DNA of 64,000 nucleotides from WHSW01 sp963781265 (GCA_963781265.1 CAWAFH010000012.1:248001-312000), one strand, 5' to 3'; shown: positions 43,056 to 51,583, counted from the first letter of the stretch. The notes: generated by a model not told the origin, from the sequence alone. Program-made: numbers and translations.

Positions 43056-43637
43056 TCACCTCGTCGTCAACTCGTACACGGCGCGGATCACCGCGAGGTC
43101 GTCGGCCTCCCAGACCACCTCGCCCTGGCACCAGTCCGCCTGATCGGCGGCCGGCGACGGAAAGTCGAGGCCCTCGGTGAGCGACGCGACGCGCTGGTCG
43201 TCGCCGACCTCGACGACGTCGCCGATCACCAGCGAGCGGGCCTCCGTGCGCACGCGGCGAAACAGGTCGCGCTTGCCGTCGGCGTCGAGGTGGTGGACCG
43301 AGAGCACGGCGATCACCAGATCCCACGGGCCGTCGGGGAGCGGATCCTCCATGCGGCCGAGGCGCAGGTCCTCCCAGCCGAGCTGGCGGGCGCGAAAGAC
43401 CATCTCGGGGGTCGAGTCGAGGCCGGTGATCCGCACCTCGGGATAGCGGTCGAGCAGCCGTTGCGTGGTCTCGGCCGTGCCGAAGCCGAGCTCGAGGACC
43501 CGCCTCGGCGCGAACGGGATCGCCTCGATCGTGCGCCGCTGCAGCTCGTCGTAGCGGGGGATATCGGCGCGGATCATGTCCGCGTACGTCTCCGGGGTGA
43601 AGTGAAATTGGCCGCGGGGCTCGTCGGCGGTGTTCAT
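43056..43637 (-). CDS. Class I SAM-dependent methyltransferase
   Basis: This 193-residue protein has FHFTPETYADMIRADIPRYDELQ, the SAM-binding VLELGFGTAETTQRLLDRYP, the acidic ITGLDSTPEM and the post-motif IAVLSVHHLDADGKRDLFR. It looks like a small-molecule methyltransferase; the substrate is unknown. It is divergent from the DUF177 gene with 31 bp between starts and leads a two-gene unit with the crotonase. Confidence 0.8.
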   Translation of the reverse strand: MNTADEPRGQFHFTPETYADMIRADIPRYDELQRRTIEAIPFAPRRVLELGFGTAETTQRLLDRYPEVRITGLDSTPEMVFRARQLGWEDLRLGRMEDPLPDGPWDLVIAVLSVHHLDADGKRDLFRRVRTEARSLVIGDVVEVGDDQRVASLTEGLDFPSPAADQADWCQGEVVWEADDLAVIRAVYELTTR

Positions 43638-43668
43638 TCGCGTCGCTAACCTCGGTTCAGGATCGGCA

Positions 43669-44181
43669 ATGGCGGCGTATACAACCATCGAGCTCATCCG
43701 GGTCGCGCCCAGCCCCGGAGACGGCAAGCGGCTGGAGCTCGCGCTCGAGCCGGGCGAGGTGCGTCTCGGCGACGACGTCTACGTGCTCGATCCGGCCGCG
43801 GTGAACGCGCGGCTGGAGGTCTCGCACGCCGCCGCCGGCTTCGCGATGCGGCTCTCCTTCGCGGCTGAGCTTGCCGGTCCGTGCATGCGGTGCCTGGCCC
43901 CGGCGCGGATCGGAATCGAGGTCGAGGCCCGCGAGATCGACCAGCCCGGGACCGACGACGAGGAGCTGCGCAGCCCCTACGTCACCGAGGGGCTGCTCGA
44001 CCTGACCGCGTGGGGCCACGACGCGCTCGCGCTGGCGCTGCCGCAGCGCATTCTCTGCCGCCCGGATTGCGCCGGCCTGTGCGCCGTCTGCGGCGAGTCG
44101 CTCAACGACGCCGAGCCGGGTGCGCACGACCACCCGCGCGAGCCCGACCCGAGGTGGGCGAAGCTCCGCGAGCTTCAGTGA
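43669..44181 (+). CDS. DUF177 (YceD) family protein
   Basis: This 170-residue protein of the YceD family, implicated in 23S rRNA maturation or metabolism, has the cysteine motif GPCMRCLAPARIGIEVEAREID and the C-terminal CRPDCAGLCAVCGESLND. It is followed by rpmF, the family's near-universal neighbour. The ATG at 43669 is chosen over GTG 43630 because the conserved part begins there and CAGGA lies upstream. TAACCT sits at 43647-43652. Confidence 0.88.
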   Translation: MAAYTTIELIRVAPSPGDGKRLELALEPGEVRLGDDVYVLDPAAVNARLEVSHAAAGFAMRLSFAAELAGPCMRCLAPARIGIEVEAREIDQPGTDDEELRSPYVTEGLLDLTAWGHDALALALPQRILCRPDCAGLCAVCGESLNDAEPGAHDHPREPDPRWAKLRELQ

Positions 44182-44223
44182 GGTCTCCGCTGCGGCGCAA
44201 GTAGCTACCATTCCGCGTCGCCC

Positions 44224-44424
44224 ATGGCCGTACCGAAGAAGCGACAGTCCTCGACCCGGCGTGACAAGCGCCGGGCCACGCACACCGCGGCGAAGCCGCG
44301 CCTCAACGAGTGCCCGCGCTGCCACAGCCCGCGCCTTCCCCACCGCGTGTGCCCGGTCTGCGGCACGTACGCAGGGCGCGAGGTGATCTCGCACGAGATC
44401 GGCGAACCCGACTCGGAGGCCTAG
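44224..44424 (+). CDS. rpmF: 50S ribosomal protein L32 (zinc-binding form)
   Basis: This 66-residue L32 opens MAVPKKRQSSTRRDKRRA and has the zinc pairs CPRCHSPRLPHRVCPVCG. TACCAT ends 12 bases before the ATG. It lies between DUF177 and plsX, the standard order linking ribosome assembly to lipid synthesis. Confidence 0.97.
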   Translation: MAVPKKRQSSTRRDKRRATHTAAKPRLNECPRCHSPRLPHRVCPVCGTYAGREVISHEIGEPDSEA

Positions 44425-44453
44425 TGAGGCGGAGCCCGCAGGGCGAAGCCGAG

Positions 44454-44476
44454 CCGCGCCGCTGTTGAGGCGCCTG
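44454..44476 (-). repeat. Dispersed 23-bp repeat, copy 1
   Basis: This 23-bp segment between rpmF and plsX is the exact reverse complement of 54137-54159 between lepB and rnhB. Similarity fades but continues for about 15-20 bp beyond. It contains the palindrome GGCGCC. Confidence 0.7.
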
Positions 44477-44478
44477 GT

Positions 44479-45513
44479 GTGGGGATGACAACCGTCGCCC
44501 TCGACGGCCGCGGGGCCGAGCGGGGGGCCGAGACGATCGTCGCCGGCACCCGCGCAGCAGCCGCCGACGGGATCCGCGTCCGCGTCTTCGGCGATCCGGC
44601 GCAGCTCGCCGCCCTCGACGGGGTCGCCGGGGTCGAGCTGATCGACGCCCCCGACGCGATCACCAACGACGAGGACCCGGTCGGGGCGGTCCGCGGGACC
44701 CCGAACGCGTCGATCGTGCTCGCCGCGGCCGACGTCGCCGCGGGCAACTCCGACGCGGTGGCCAGCGCCGGTCCCACCGGGGCGACGATGACCGCCGCGC
44801 TCTTCGCGCTCAAGCGCATGCAGGGCGTCCGCCGCCCGGCACTTGCCCTGCAGCTGGTCTCCCCGGCGCGCGACGGGCGGCCGACGGTGCTGCTCGACGT
44901 CGGTGCCAACGCGGAGGTCCGGCCCGCCGACCTGGTCCAGTTCGCCTATCTGGGCGCCGCCTTCAGCGAGGCGGTGCTCGGGGTCGCGAGGCCACGGGTC
45001 GCCTTGCTCTCGGTCGGCGAGGAGTCGAAGAAGGGGACCGCCGACGTGGTCAGCGCACACGCCGAGCTCACCGGCGCCGCCGAGATCGACTTCCGCGGCA
45101 ACGTCGAGGGCCGCGACCTGCTCGGCGACGCCGCCGACGTGATCGTCACCGACGGGTTCACCGGCAACGTCGCCCTGAAGACGATCGAGGGCACCGCCCG
45201 AACGGTGGCCGACGCGGTCGGCGAGGCCGCTCGCTCGAACCCGGTCGCGGCGGTCGGCGGGTTGCTGCTGCGCCCGGCCCTCGGCGGGCTGCGCCGGCGC
45301 CTGGACCCCGACACGACCGGCGGCGCGATCCTGCTCGGCCTGCGCGGCGTCGCCGTCGTCGGCCACGGCAGCTCCGGCGCCGAGGGGATCGCGAACGCGA
45401 TCCGTCTCGCCGCCCGCTCGGTCGAGGTCGGCGCGGTCGATCGGACCGCGGAACTACTTGCCCGCTCCGGGACGACCCGAGGCGCAATGCGTGATAGGAA
45501 GGAGGCGCAATGA
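44479..45513 (+). CDS. plsX: Phosphate acyltransferase PlsX
   Basis: This 344-residue enzyme makes acyl-phosphate from acyl-ACP for phospholipid synthesis. It has DAVASAGPTGATMTAALF, LLSVGEESKKGTADVVSAH, IDFRGNVEGRDLL and VTDGFTGNVALKTIEGTA. GTG at 44479 (TGAGG upstream) or ATG at 44485 could be the start. It overlaps acpP by ATGA, keeping the acyl carrier and its user together. Confidence 0.93.
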   Translation: MGMTTVALDGRGAERGAETIVAGTRAAAADGIRVRVFGDPAQLAALDGVAGVELIDAPDAITNDEDPVGAVRGTPNASIVLAAADVAAGNSDAVASAGPTGATMTAALFALKRMQGVRRPALALQLVSPARDGRPTVLLDVGANAEVRPADLVQFAYLGAAFSEAVLGVARPRVALLSVGEESKKGTADVVSAHAELTGAAEIDFRGNVEGRDLLGDAADVIVTDGFTGNVALKTIEGTARTVADAVGEAARSNPVAAVGGLLLRPALGGLRRRLDPDTTGGAILLGLRGVAVVGHGSSGAEGIANAIRLAARSVEVGAVDRTAELLARSGTTRGAMRDRKEAQ

Positions 45514-45764
45514 CGACCCTGACCCGAGACCAGGTGCTGGACAAGGTGCGCGAGCACCTGGCGACCGAGTTCGAGCTCGACGCCAAGGTGATCACCGACG
45601 AGACGAGGTTCAAGGAGGATCTCGACGCCGACTCGCTCGACCTCTACGAGCTCGTGATGGAGCTCGAGGATTCCTACGGGATCACGGTCTCGCGCGAGGA
45701 CACGGCGAAGATCACCACCGTCGGCGACGCCGTCGACTTCGTGCTCGAACGCCTGCCCACGTAG
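45510..45764 (+). CDS. acpP: Acyl carrier protein
   Basis: This 84-residue carrier has the 4'-phosphopantetheine serine in DLDADSLDLYELVMELED. The segment TRFKEDLDADSLDL and the acidic helix II are typical of fatty-acid-synthesis ACPs. It is coupled to plsX and followed 3 bp later by rnc. Confidence 0.96.
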   Translation: MTTLTRDQVLDKVREHLATEFELDAKVITDETRFKEDLDADSLDLYELVMELEDSYGITVSREDTAKITTVGDAVDFVLERLPT

Positions 45765-45767
45765 CTC

Positions 45768-46505
45768 GTGGCGCGCGGGATCCGCAGGCTCGGTCGGGGC
45801 GGCCGCGGCCGACGCGAGCCCGAGCGGGCGCCGGCGCCACCCGGCCTGCGCGAGCTGCTCGACGGCCTGCCGCTGACCCTGCGCCGCCAGGCGCTCACCC
45901 ACTCGTCCTGGGTGGAGCACCGCGCCGACTCATACGGGCGACTCGCCTTCCTCGGCGACAGCGTGCTCGGCCTGGCGGTCGGCGAGTACCTGTTCAGCAC
46001 CTACCCGCGCGCCGACATCGGCCGGCTCACGAAGATGCACGGGCAGGCGGTCAGCGGCCGCGCCTGCGCCGAGGTCGCCGTCGAGCTGGGGGTGCCGGGG
46101 CTGCTCGCCGAGGTCGCGCCGGGAAGGCTCGACGGGGGGATCGAGGTCGAGGCCCTGCTCGGCTCCGAGCGGGCGCTGGCGTCCGTCTGCGAGGCGGTGA
46201 TCGGCGCCGCCTACCTGCACTACGGCTTCGAGGTCACCTCACGGGCGACGGTCGCCGCGTTCATGAAGGAGATCGAGATCGCGTCGGAGCGCCTGCTCGA
46301 CTTCAAGTCCGCCCTGCAGGAGCGCCTGGCGCGCGACGGCGCGCGCGTAAGGTACGAGGTGACCGCGGAATCCGGGCCCCCGCACGACCGCGTCTTCGAG
46401 GTCAGCGCGAACGTCGCGGGAACGGTGATCGGGCAGGGCTCGGGGCGGTCGAAGAAGGCGGCCGAGCAGGCCGCCGCGGAGCGCGCCCTGGAGCAGCTCG
46501 CGTAG
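45768..46505 (+). CDS. rnc: RNase III homologue with altered catalytic residues
   Basis: This 245-residue protein has the RNase III layout: a helical nuclease domain (residues about 35-155) and a C-terminal double-stranded RNA-binding domain (DFKSALQERLARDG...GRSKKAAEQAAAERALEQL). The signature that should read ERLEFLGDS is GRLAFLGDS. Against E. coli, E38 is Gly57, E41 is Ala60, E65 is Ile84 and D114 is Ser139. Only D45 (Asp64) and E117 (Glu142) remain, so two of four metal ligands are gone. The binding domain is intact. Position between acpP and smc is the standard rnc locus. The start is GTG. Confidence 0.85.
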   Translation: MARGIRRLGRGGRGRREPERAPAPPGLRELLDGLPLTLRRQALTHSSWVEHRADSYGRLAFLGDSVLGLAVGEYLFSTYPRADIGRLTKMHGQAVSGRACAEVAVELGVPGLLAEVAPGRLDGGIEVEALLGSERALASVCEAVIGAAYLHYGFEVTSRATVAAFMKEIEIASERLLDFKSALQERLARDGARVRYEVTAESGPPHDRVFEVSANVAGTVIGQGSGRSKKAAEQAAAERALEQLA

Positions 46506-46559
46506 TCGTCAAAAGGCCGTCCGGCTCGCCCGCGAGGCTTCCCGGAGCGCCACCTTCCG

Positions 46560-48950
46560 ATGCATCTCAGCTCGATATCGATCAAGGGCTTCAAGTCCTT
46601 CCCCGAGCGGACCAAGCTCGTCTTCTCGCCTGGCGTCAGCGTGATCGTCGGGCCGAACGGATGCGGCAAGTCGAACGTCACCGACGCGGTCCTCTGGGCG
46701 CTCGGCGAGCAGAGCCCGCTCAGCGTCCGCGGCCAGTCGATGCAGGACATGATCTACGCCGGCGGCGAGGGCGTCGGGCCCAGCCGCGCGGCCGAGGTCG
46801 AGGTCGTGCTCGAGGCCGACGATGACGAGTCCTTCGGCGAACCCGGCACCCCCGGAGGCGAAGCCGAGGAGGTGGCCGGCTTTTCCTCCATCGCCGTGAC
46901 CAGGCGGCTCGAGCGCGGGGGAGAGGGCTCCTACCGGATCAACGGTGCCCGTGCCCGGCTCGCCGACGTGATCGAGGTCCTCTCCGACGCGAACCTCGGG
47001 CGCGAGATGCACTCGGTGATCAGCCAGGGGCGAGTCGAGGAGATCGTGCTCTCGGCGCCGCGCGACCGGCGCCTGCTGGTCGAGGAGGCGGCCGGGCTCG
47101 GCAAGCACCGAAAGCGCCGCCGGCGCGCCCAGCTGAAGCTCGAGCGCACGCAGGACAACCTCGACCGCGCCCTCGATGTCGAGCGCGAGGCGCGCAAGTC
47201 GCTGCGCCCGCTCAAGCGCCAAGCGGAGGCGGCCGACATCCACGCCCGGCTCGAGCGCGAGGCGGCCGAGCTGCGCGCCCGGTTGCTCGCCTCCGAGCTG
47301 CACGGTCAGGACGACGAGCTCGCCGGCGCCGAGCGCGCCGCGGCCACCGCCCGGGCCGCCCGCGCGAAGCTCGACGCGAAGCTGGCCGAGGTTGCGGCGC
47401 GCCGATCGGCGATCGAGGAACAGCTGTCGGCCCGCGAGAGCCAGCGCACCGAGGCGTGGGGCCGGTTGACCGCGGTGCGCGCCGCGCACGAGCGGATCAG
47501 CGTCCGCGCCGAGGCGCTCGCGGGGCGCCGCGCCGAGCTGCTGCGCTCGCTCGAGCGCCGGCGCGCCGCGCTCGGGGCGCTGGCCGAGGAGCTCGCCGCC
47601 GCGACGGGCGCCCGCGACGGCGACGATCCGGTCGCCGCCGGGATCGAGCGCATCGGCGAGTCGCTGAGCACGGCGATCGAGGCGCTCGACGAGGCGCGCG
47701 CTGCGGCCGACGACGGCGGCCGCGCCGCCGGGCTCGCCGCGGTCCGCACCGCCGCCGAGCGCGCCGCGCAGATGGCCCGCCGGGTCGAGGACATGCTCGG
47801 CAGCCGCGCCCAGGACTCGCTCTCCGAGCGACTCGAGCGCGAGGCGGACCTGGTCGCCGCGCTCGGTGAGCTCTGCGAGGTCGCCGCCGACGCGCGCGAT
47901 GCCGCCGGCGAGCGCGCCGCGGCGCTCGAGGCGCGGATGCTCGGCGAGCGCGGTGAGGACGCGGTCACCGAGCAGCTGCGCGCCTGCTCGCGCGAGGAGG
48001 CCGAGCTGCAGACGCAGCTGCGCGCCGCGGCCGAGACCGTGACCGACGCCGAGGTCCGGGTCGCCCACCTCGAGGACCGCCGCGGCGAGGCGGCCGCGGA
48101 GCTCGCCCGGATCGCGGCGCAGCTCGGGCGCGAGCTCGAGGCCGCCGCGACGACGCTCGGCGACGAGGAGCGGGCCGAGATCGAGGTCAAGCTCGAGCGG
48201 CTCGGCCGGCGCCGCGAGCAGCTCGGCCCCGTCAACCCGCTCGCCGAGCGCGAGTACAAGGAGGCGCGCGCCCACGTCGAGAGCCTCGAGACGCAGCGCG
48301 CCGACCTCGAGACCGCGCTGTCCGAGCTCCAGGGGCTGATCCGCGAGACCGACCGCAAGATCCACGCCGCCTTCGAGGAGACGTTCGAGGCGACCACCAA
48401 GAACTTCGAGGAGCTGATCGAGCACCTCTTCCCCGGCGGCCGCGGGCGCCTGCGCCTGGTCGACGACCGCCGCGGCCCGAAGCCGGTGCTCGGCGGGGCG
48501 GAACCGGAGGCCGAAGCCGCCGAGCCGCCGGCCGAGGAGGCCGAGGAGGCGCCGGAGGAGGGCGACGAGTTCTCCTCGCAGGGCGTCGAGATCGAGGTCA
48601 CCCCGGCGGGCAAGGCGACGCGGCGCCTGTCGCTCCTGTCCGGCGGTGAGAAGGCACTGGTCGCGCTGGCCTTCGTGTTCTCCGTCTTCCTCGCGCGGCC
48701 CTCGCCCTTCTACATCCTCGACGAGGTCGAGGCAGCGCTCGACGACGCCAACATCGACCGCTTCCTGCAGCTGGTCAGCCGGTTCTCCGACCGGGCCCAG
48801 TTCATCATCGTCACCCACCAGAAGCGCACGATGGATGCGGCGGACGTCCTGTACGGCGTCTCGATGGGCAAGGGCGGCGTGACCAAGGTCGTCTCGCGCC
48901 GGTTCGAGGCGCGCCAGGACGAGCTCGGCGAGGCGACCGAAGCGGCCTGA
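46560..48950 (+). CDS. smc: SMC chromosome-condensation ATPase, short form with no visible hinge
   Basis: This 796-residue protein has both ATPase halves. The N-terminal head has Walker A GPNGCGKSN (31-39) and SQGRVEEIVLSAPRDRRLLVEEAAG (155-179). The C-terminal head has LGPVNPLAEREYKEA (545-559), the signature LSGGEKALVALAF (683-695) and Walker B FYILDEVEAALDD. Between them are only two coiled-coil arms of about 170 residues joined near residue 350 (GARDGDDPVAAG). The glycine-rich hinge of about 150 residues is not seen, and canonical SMC is about 1,150-1,200 residues. The frame is uninterrupted. Acidic insertions occur near residues 85-108 and 636-662. scpA/scpB are at 5.8 kb. Confidence 0.9.
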   Translation: MHLSSISIKGFKSFPERTKLVFSPGVSVIVGPNGCGKSNVTDAVLWALGEQSPLSVRGQSMQDMIYAGGEGVGPSRAAEVEVVLEADDDESFGEPGTPGGEAEEVAGFSSIAVTRRLERGGEGSYRINGARARLADVIEVLSDANLGREMHSVISQGRVEEIVLSAPRDRRLLVEEAAGLGKHRKRRRRAQLKLERTQDNLDRALDVEREARKSLRPLKRQAEAADIHARLEREAAELRARLLASELHGQDDELAGAERAAATARAARAKLDAKLAEVAARRSAIEEQLSARESQRTEAWGRLTAVRAAHERISVRAEALAGRRAELLRSLERRRAALGALAEELAAATGARDGDDPVAAGIERIGESLSTAIEALDEARAAADDGGRAAGLAAVRTAAERAAQMARRVEDMLGSRAQDSLSERLEREADLVAALGELCEVAADARDAAGERAAALEARMLGERGEDAVTEQLRACSREEAELQTQLRAAAETVTDAEVRVAHLEDRRGEAAAELARIAAQLGRELEAAATTLGDEERAEIEVKLERLGRRREQLGPVNPLAEREYKEARAHVESLETQRADLETALSELQGLIRETDRKIHAAFEETFEATTKNFEELIEHLFPGGRGRLRLVDDRRGPKPVLGGAEPEAEAAEPPAEEAEEAPEEGDEFSSQGVEIEVTPAGKATRRLSLLSGGEKALVALAFVFSVFLARPSPFYILDEVEAALDDANIDRFLQLVSRFSDRAQFIIVTHQKRTMDAADVLYGVSMGKGGVTKVVSRRFEARQDELGEATEAA

Positions 48951-48966
48951 GTACCCTCCCGCCCCG

Positions 48967-49953
48967 ATGGAGTGGGAGGAGCTGATCCCGAGCGCCGCGG
49001 GGCCCCCGCCGGACGCCGAGCCAGAGCCGGGGCGCGAGCGAGCCGCCGGGCGGTTCGCGCGCCTGCGCGAGCGCCTCTCCAAGAGCCGCCAGGCGCTGCG
49101 CACCGAACTCTCGGTGAGCCTCTTCGACCGGATCGACGACGAGACCTGGGAGCGGCTCGAGGAGGCGCTGATCCTGGCCGACGTCGGCGCAAAGGCGACC
49201 GCGGAGGTGGTCGGGACGCTCGAGTCCGAGGTCGCGACGGGTGTCGTCAGCGGCCCCGAGGCGACGCGCGAGCGGCTGATCGAGCTGCTCTCCGAGATCG
49301 CCGCGCCGCAGCCGCCGCAGCTCGAGATCGGGGCCAAGCCGACCGTGATCATGGTCGTCGGCGTCAACGGGACCGGGAAGACCACGACGATCGGCAAGCT
49401 CGCGTCGGTGCTCAAGGAGCGCTTCGGCATGAAGGTGATCGTCGCCGCCGCCGACACGTACCGCGCCGCCGCGATCGAGCAGCTCGAGACCTGGGCCGAG
49501 CGCGCCGGGACCGAGATCGTCAAGGGCAACGCCGGCGGTGACCCGGGCTCGGTGGTCTTCGACGCGCTCGCCGCCGCCGAGGCACGCGGCGCCGACGTGG
49601 TGATCGTCGACACCGCCGGGCGCCTGCACACCCACGACAACCTGATGGAGGAGCTCGTCAAGGTCCGCCGGGTCGCCTCGAAGCGCCTCGAGGGCGCCCC
49701 GCACGAGACCCTGATCGTGATCGACTCGACCACCGGGCAGAACGGCCTGCGCCAGGCGCGCGCGTTCGCCGACGCGGTCGACGTGACCGGGGTGGTGTTG
49801 ACGAAGCTCGACGGCACCGCGAAGGGCGGGATCGCGCTGGCGATCGCGGGCGAGCTCGGGATCCCGGTGAAGCTGATCGGGGTGGGCGAGGGGATCGAGG
49901 ACCTGCGCCCGTTCGACGCATCGGCGTTCGCGCACGCGTTGCTGGATGAGTAG
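48967..49953 (+). CDS. ftsY: Signal recognition particle receptor FtsY
   Basis: This 328-residue SRP GTPase docks the SRP-ribosome complex at the membrane. A short acidic N-terminal part precedes the NG domain: MVVGVNGTGKTTTIGKLA (P-loop), AAADTYRAAAIEQL, VDTAGRLHTHDNLM and VLTKLDGTAKGG. The long acidic A domain of E. coli FtsY is absent, as usual in actinobacteria. TACCCT ends nine bases before the ATG. Confidence 0.96.
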   Translation: MEWEELIPSAAGPPPDAEPEPGRERAAGRFARLRERLSKSRQALRTELSVSLFDRIDDETWERLEEALILADVGAKATAEVVGTLESEVATGVVSGPEATRERLIELLSEIAAPQPPQLEIGAKPTVIMVVGVNGTGKTTTIGKLASVLKERFGMKVIVAAADTYRAAAIEQLETWAERAGTEIVKGNAGGDPGSVVFDALAAAEARGADVVIVDTAGRLHTHDNLMEELVKVRRVASKRLEGAPHETLIVIDSTTGQNGLRQARAFADAVDVTGVVLTKLDGTAKGGIALAIAGELGIPVKLIGVGEGIEDLRPFDASAFAHALLDE

Positions 49954-49960
49954 GCATTCG

Positions 49961-49990
49961 TCACTCGCCGCTCGCCGCTCGCCGCTCGGC
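49961..49990 (-). repeat. Heptamer cluster, left arm
   Basis: CTCGCCG-type 7-bp units lie just after ftsY. The 27 bp at 49964-49990 are perfectly complementary to 50156-50182 on the other side of the ftsY-ffh gap. Confidence 0.7.
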
Positions 49991-49994
49991 TGAG

Positions 49995-50137
49995 GGTTCA
50001 CCGCGCACGCCCGGACGTCGTCGCAGGACGTTGAATAACTCGCGCCACGTCCTCCGCTCCCGCTCGAATCAATTGTCCGCGGCGGACGCCGCGGACTTTT
50101 CACGTCTGCTTCCGCGTCCGGGCGTGCGCGGTGAACC
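49995..50137. ncRNA. Candidate structured RNA / nested inverted-repeat element between ftsY and ffh
   Basis: A perfect inverted repeat of 23 bp (49995-50017 with 50115-50137) encloses two further hairpins. The first is AGGACGT (50025-50031) with ACGTCCT (50047-50053); the second is GTCCGCGG (50075-50082) with CCGCGGAC (50089-50096). A transcript would fold as a three-way junction on a long basal stem. No reading frame fits. It does not contain the SRP RNA loop motifs expected beside ffh. It may be a novel RNA or a small mobile repeat. Confidence 0.5.
50075..50100 (+). terminator. Intrinsic terminator after ftsY
   Basis: An 8-bp perfect GC-rich stem (GTCCGCGG/CCGCGGAC, loop CGGACG) is followed at once by TTTT. 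T-runs are rare in this genome. It would end transcription of the rnc-smc-ftsY region before ffh. Confidence 0.6.
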
Positions 50138-50140
50138 TTG

Positions 50141-50193
50141 GGCCGAGCGGCGAGTGCCGAGCGGCGAGCGGCGAGCGGCGAGCGCCGAGCGAC
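50141..50193 (+). repeat. Heptamer cluster, right arm
   Basis: About seven CGAGCGG-type units lie just before the ffh promoter, inverted relative to the cluster at 49961-49990. Together they form the outermost stem of the ftsY-ffh gap. Confidence 0.7.
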
Positions 50194-50214
50194 GTCGCCT
50201 AAGCTGACCTACTC

Positions 50215-51552
50215 ATGTTCGACCAGCTTTCCGACCGCCTTCAGGAGACGCTCTCCGACGTTCGCAACCGCGGCAAGCTGACCGAGGCCGACGTCGACAA
50301 GGCGATGCGGGAGATCCGCCTCGCGCTGCTCGAGGCCGACGTCAACTTCAAGGTCGTCAAGCAGTTCACCGCGCAGGTCAAGGAGCGCTGCCTCGGCGCC
50401 GGCGTGCTCGAGGCGCTCAACCCCGGCCAGCAGGTGGTCAAGATCGTCGACGAGGAGCTCGCGGCGCTCATGGGCGGCGCCAGCCGGGATCTCGCCTTCG
50501 CCTCATCCGGACCGACGGTGATCCTGATGGCCGGCCTCCAGGGCTCGGGCAAGACGACCGCCTGCGCGAAGCTCGCCAAGCACCTCGGCGACGACGGCAA
50601 GCAGGTCGGGCTCGCCGCCTGCGATACGCAGCGCCCGGCCGCCGTCGAGCAGCTGGTGACGATGGGCAAGCGCTGCGGAGCGACCGTCTTCGAGCAGGGC
50701 ACGGAGCGGAGCCCGGTCGACATCGCCGAGTGGGCGCTCGGCCAGGCGAAGTCGGCGGGCCTCGACGTGCTGATCGTCGACACCGCCGGGCGGCTGCACG
50801 TCGACGCCGACCTGATGGACGAGCTGGTCGCGATCCGCAAGGCGACGAAGCCCCACGACATCCTGCTCGTGCTCGACTCGATGACCGGCCAGGACGCCGT
50901 GAACGTCGCCGAGAGCTTCGCCGAGCGCGTCGAGTTCGACGGTGTCGTGCTGACCAAGCTCGACGGCGATGCCCGCGGCGGCGCCGCGCTCTCGGTCCGC
51001 GCGGTCACCGGCAAGCCGATCATGTACGTCTCGACCGGCGAGCGCGTCGAACAGCTCGAGCGCTTCCACCCGGAGCGGATGGCGTCGCGGATCCTCGGCA
51101 TGGGCGACGTAATGAGCCTGATCGAGAAGGCCGAGGAGGTCTCCGACGCCGACCAGCAGGCCGAGCTCGAGCGCAAGATCCGCAAGCAGCAGTTCACGCT
51201 CGAGGACTTCCTCACCCAGATGCGCCAGGTCCGCAAGATGGGCCCGCTCTCGAGCGTGCTCGGGATGATGCCCGGGCTCGGGAAGCAGATGAAGCAGCTG
51301 CGGACGATGAACATGGACGAGCGCGAGCTCGACCGGCTCGAGGCGATCATCCTCTCGATGACGCCGGCCGAGCGCGCCAACCCGTCGCTGATCGACGGCT
51401 CGCGGCGCAAGCGGATCGCCCAGGGCTCGGGGACCACGGTGCAGGCCGTGAACCAGCTCGTCAAGCAGTTCGGCCAGATGCGCAAGATGATGTCGGCGAT
51501 GGCGAAGGGCAAGATGCCCGATCCGGCCCAGCTCATGAAGGGAATGCGGTAG
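50215..51552 (+). CDS. ffh: Signal recognition particle protein Ffh (SRP54)
   Basis: This 445-residue protein binds signal peptides and SRP RNA. The NG domain has LMAGLQGSGKTTACAKLAKHL, ACDTQRPAAVEQL, VDTAGRLHVDADLM and VLTKLDGDARGGAALSV. The M domain is methionine-rich (LGMMPGLGKQMKQLRTMNM, MRKMMSAMAKGKM) with the RNA-binding GSRRKRIAQGSG. TAAGCT ends nine bases before the ATG. Confidence 0.97.
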   Translation: MFDQLSDRLQETLSDVRNRGKLTEADVDKAMREIRLALLEADVNFKVVKQFTAQVKERCLGAGVLEALNPGQQVVKIVDEELAALMGGASRDLAFASSGPTVILMAGLQGSGKTTACAKLAKHLGDDGKQVGLAACDTQRPAAVEQLVTMGKRCGATVFEQGTERSPVDIAEWALGQAKSAGLDVLIVDTAGRLHVDADLMDELVAIRKATKPHDILLVLDSMTGQDAVNVAESFAERVEFDGVVLTKLDGDARGGAALSVRAVTGKPIMYVSTGERVEQLERFHPERMASRILGMGDVMSLIEKAEEVSDADQQAELERKIRKQQFTLEDFLTQMRQVRKMGPLSSVLGMMPGLGKQMKQLRTMNMDERELDRLEAIILSMTPAERANPSLIDGSRRKRIAQGSGTTVQAVNQLVKQFGQMRKMMSAMAKGKMPDPAQLMKGMR

Positions 51553-51583
51553 CGGGGCCGTCCCGCTAACCTCCTGCGCCGCA

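Noticed and set aside
50000..50140. SRP (4.5S) RNA gene between ftsY and ffh
   Set aside because: The location is tempting, but the conserved GGAAG/AGCAG apical-loop motifs of SRP RNA are absent and the fold is a three-way junction.
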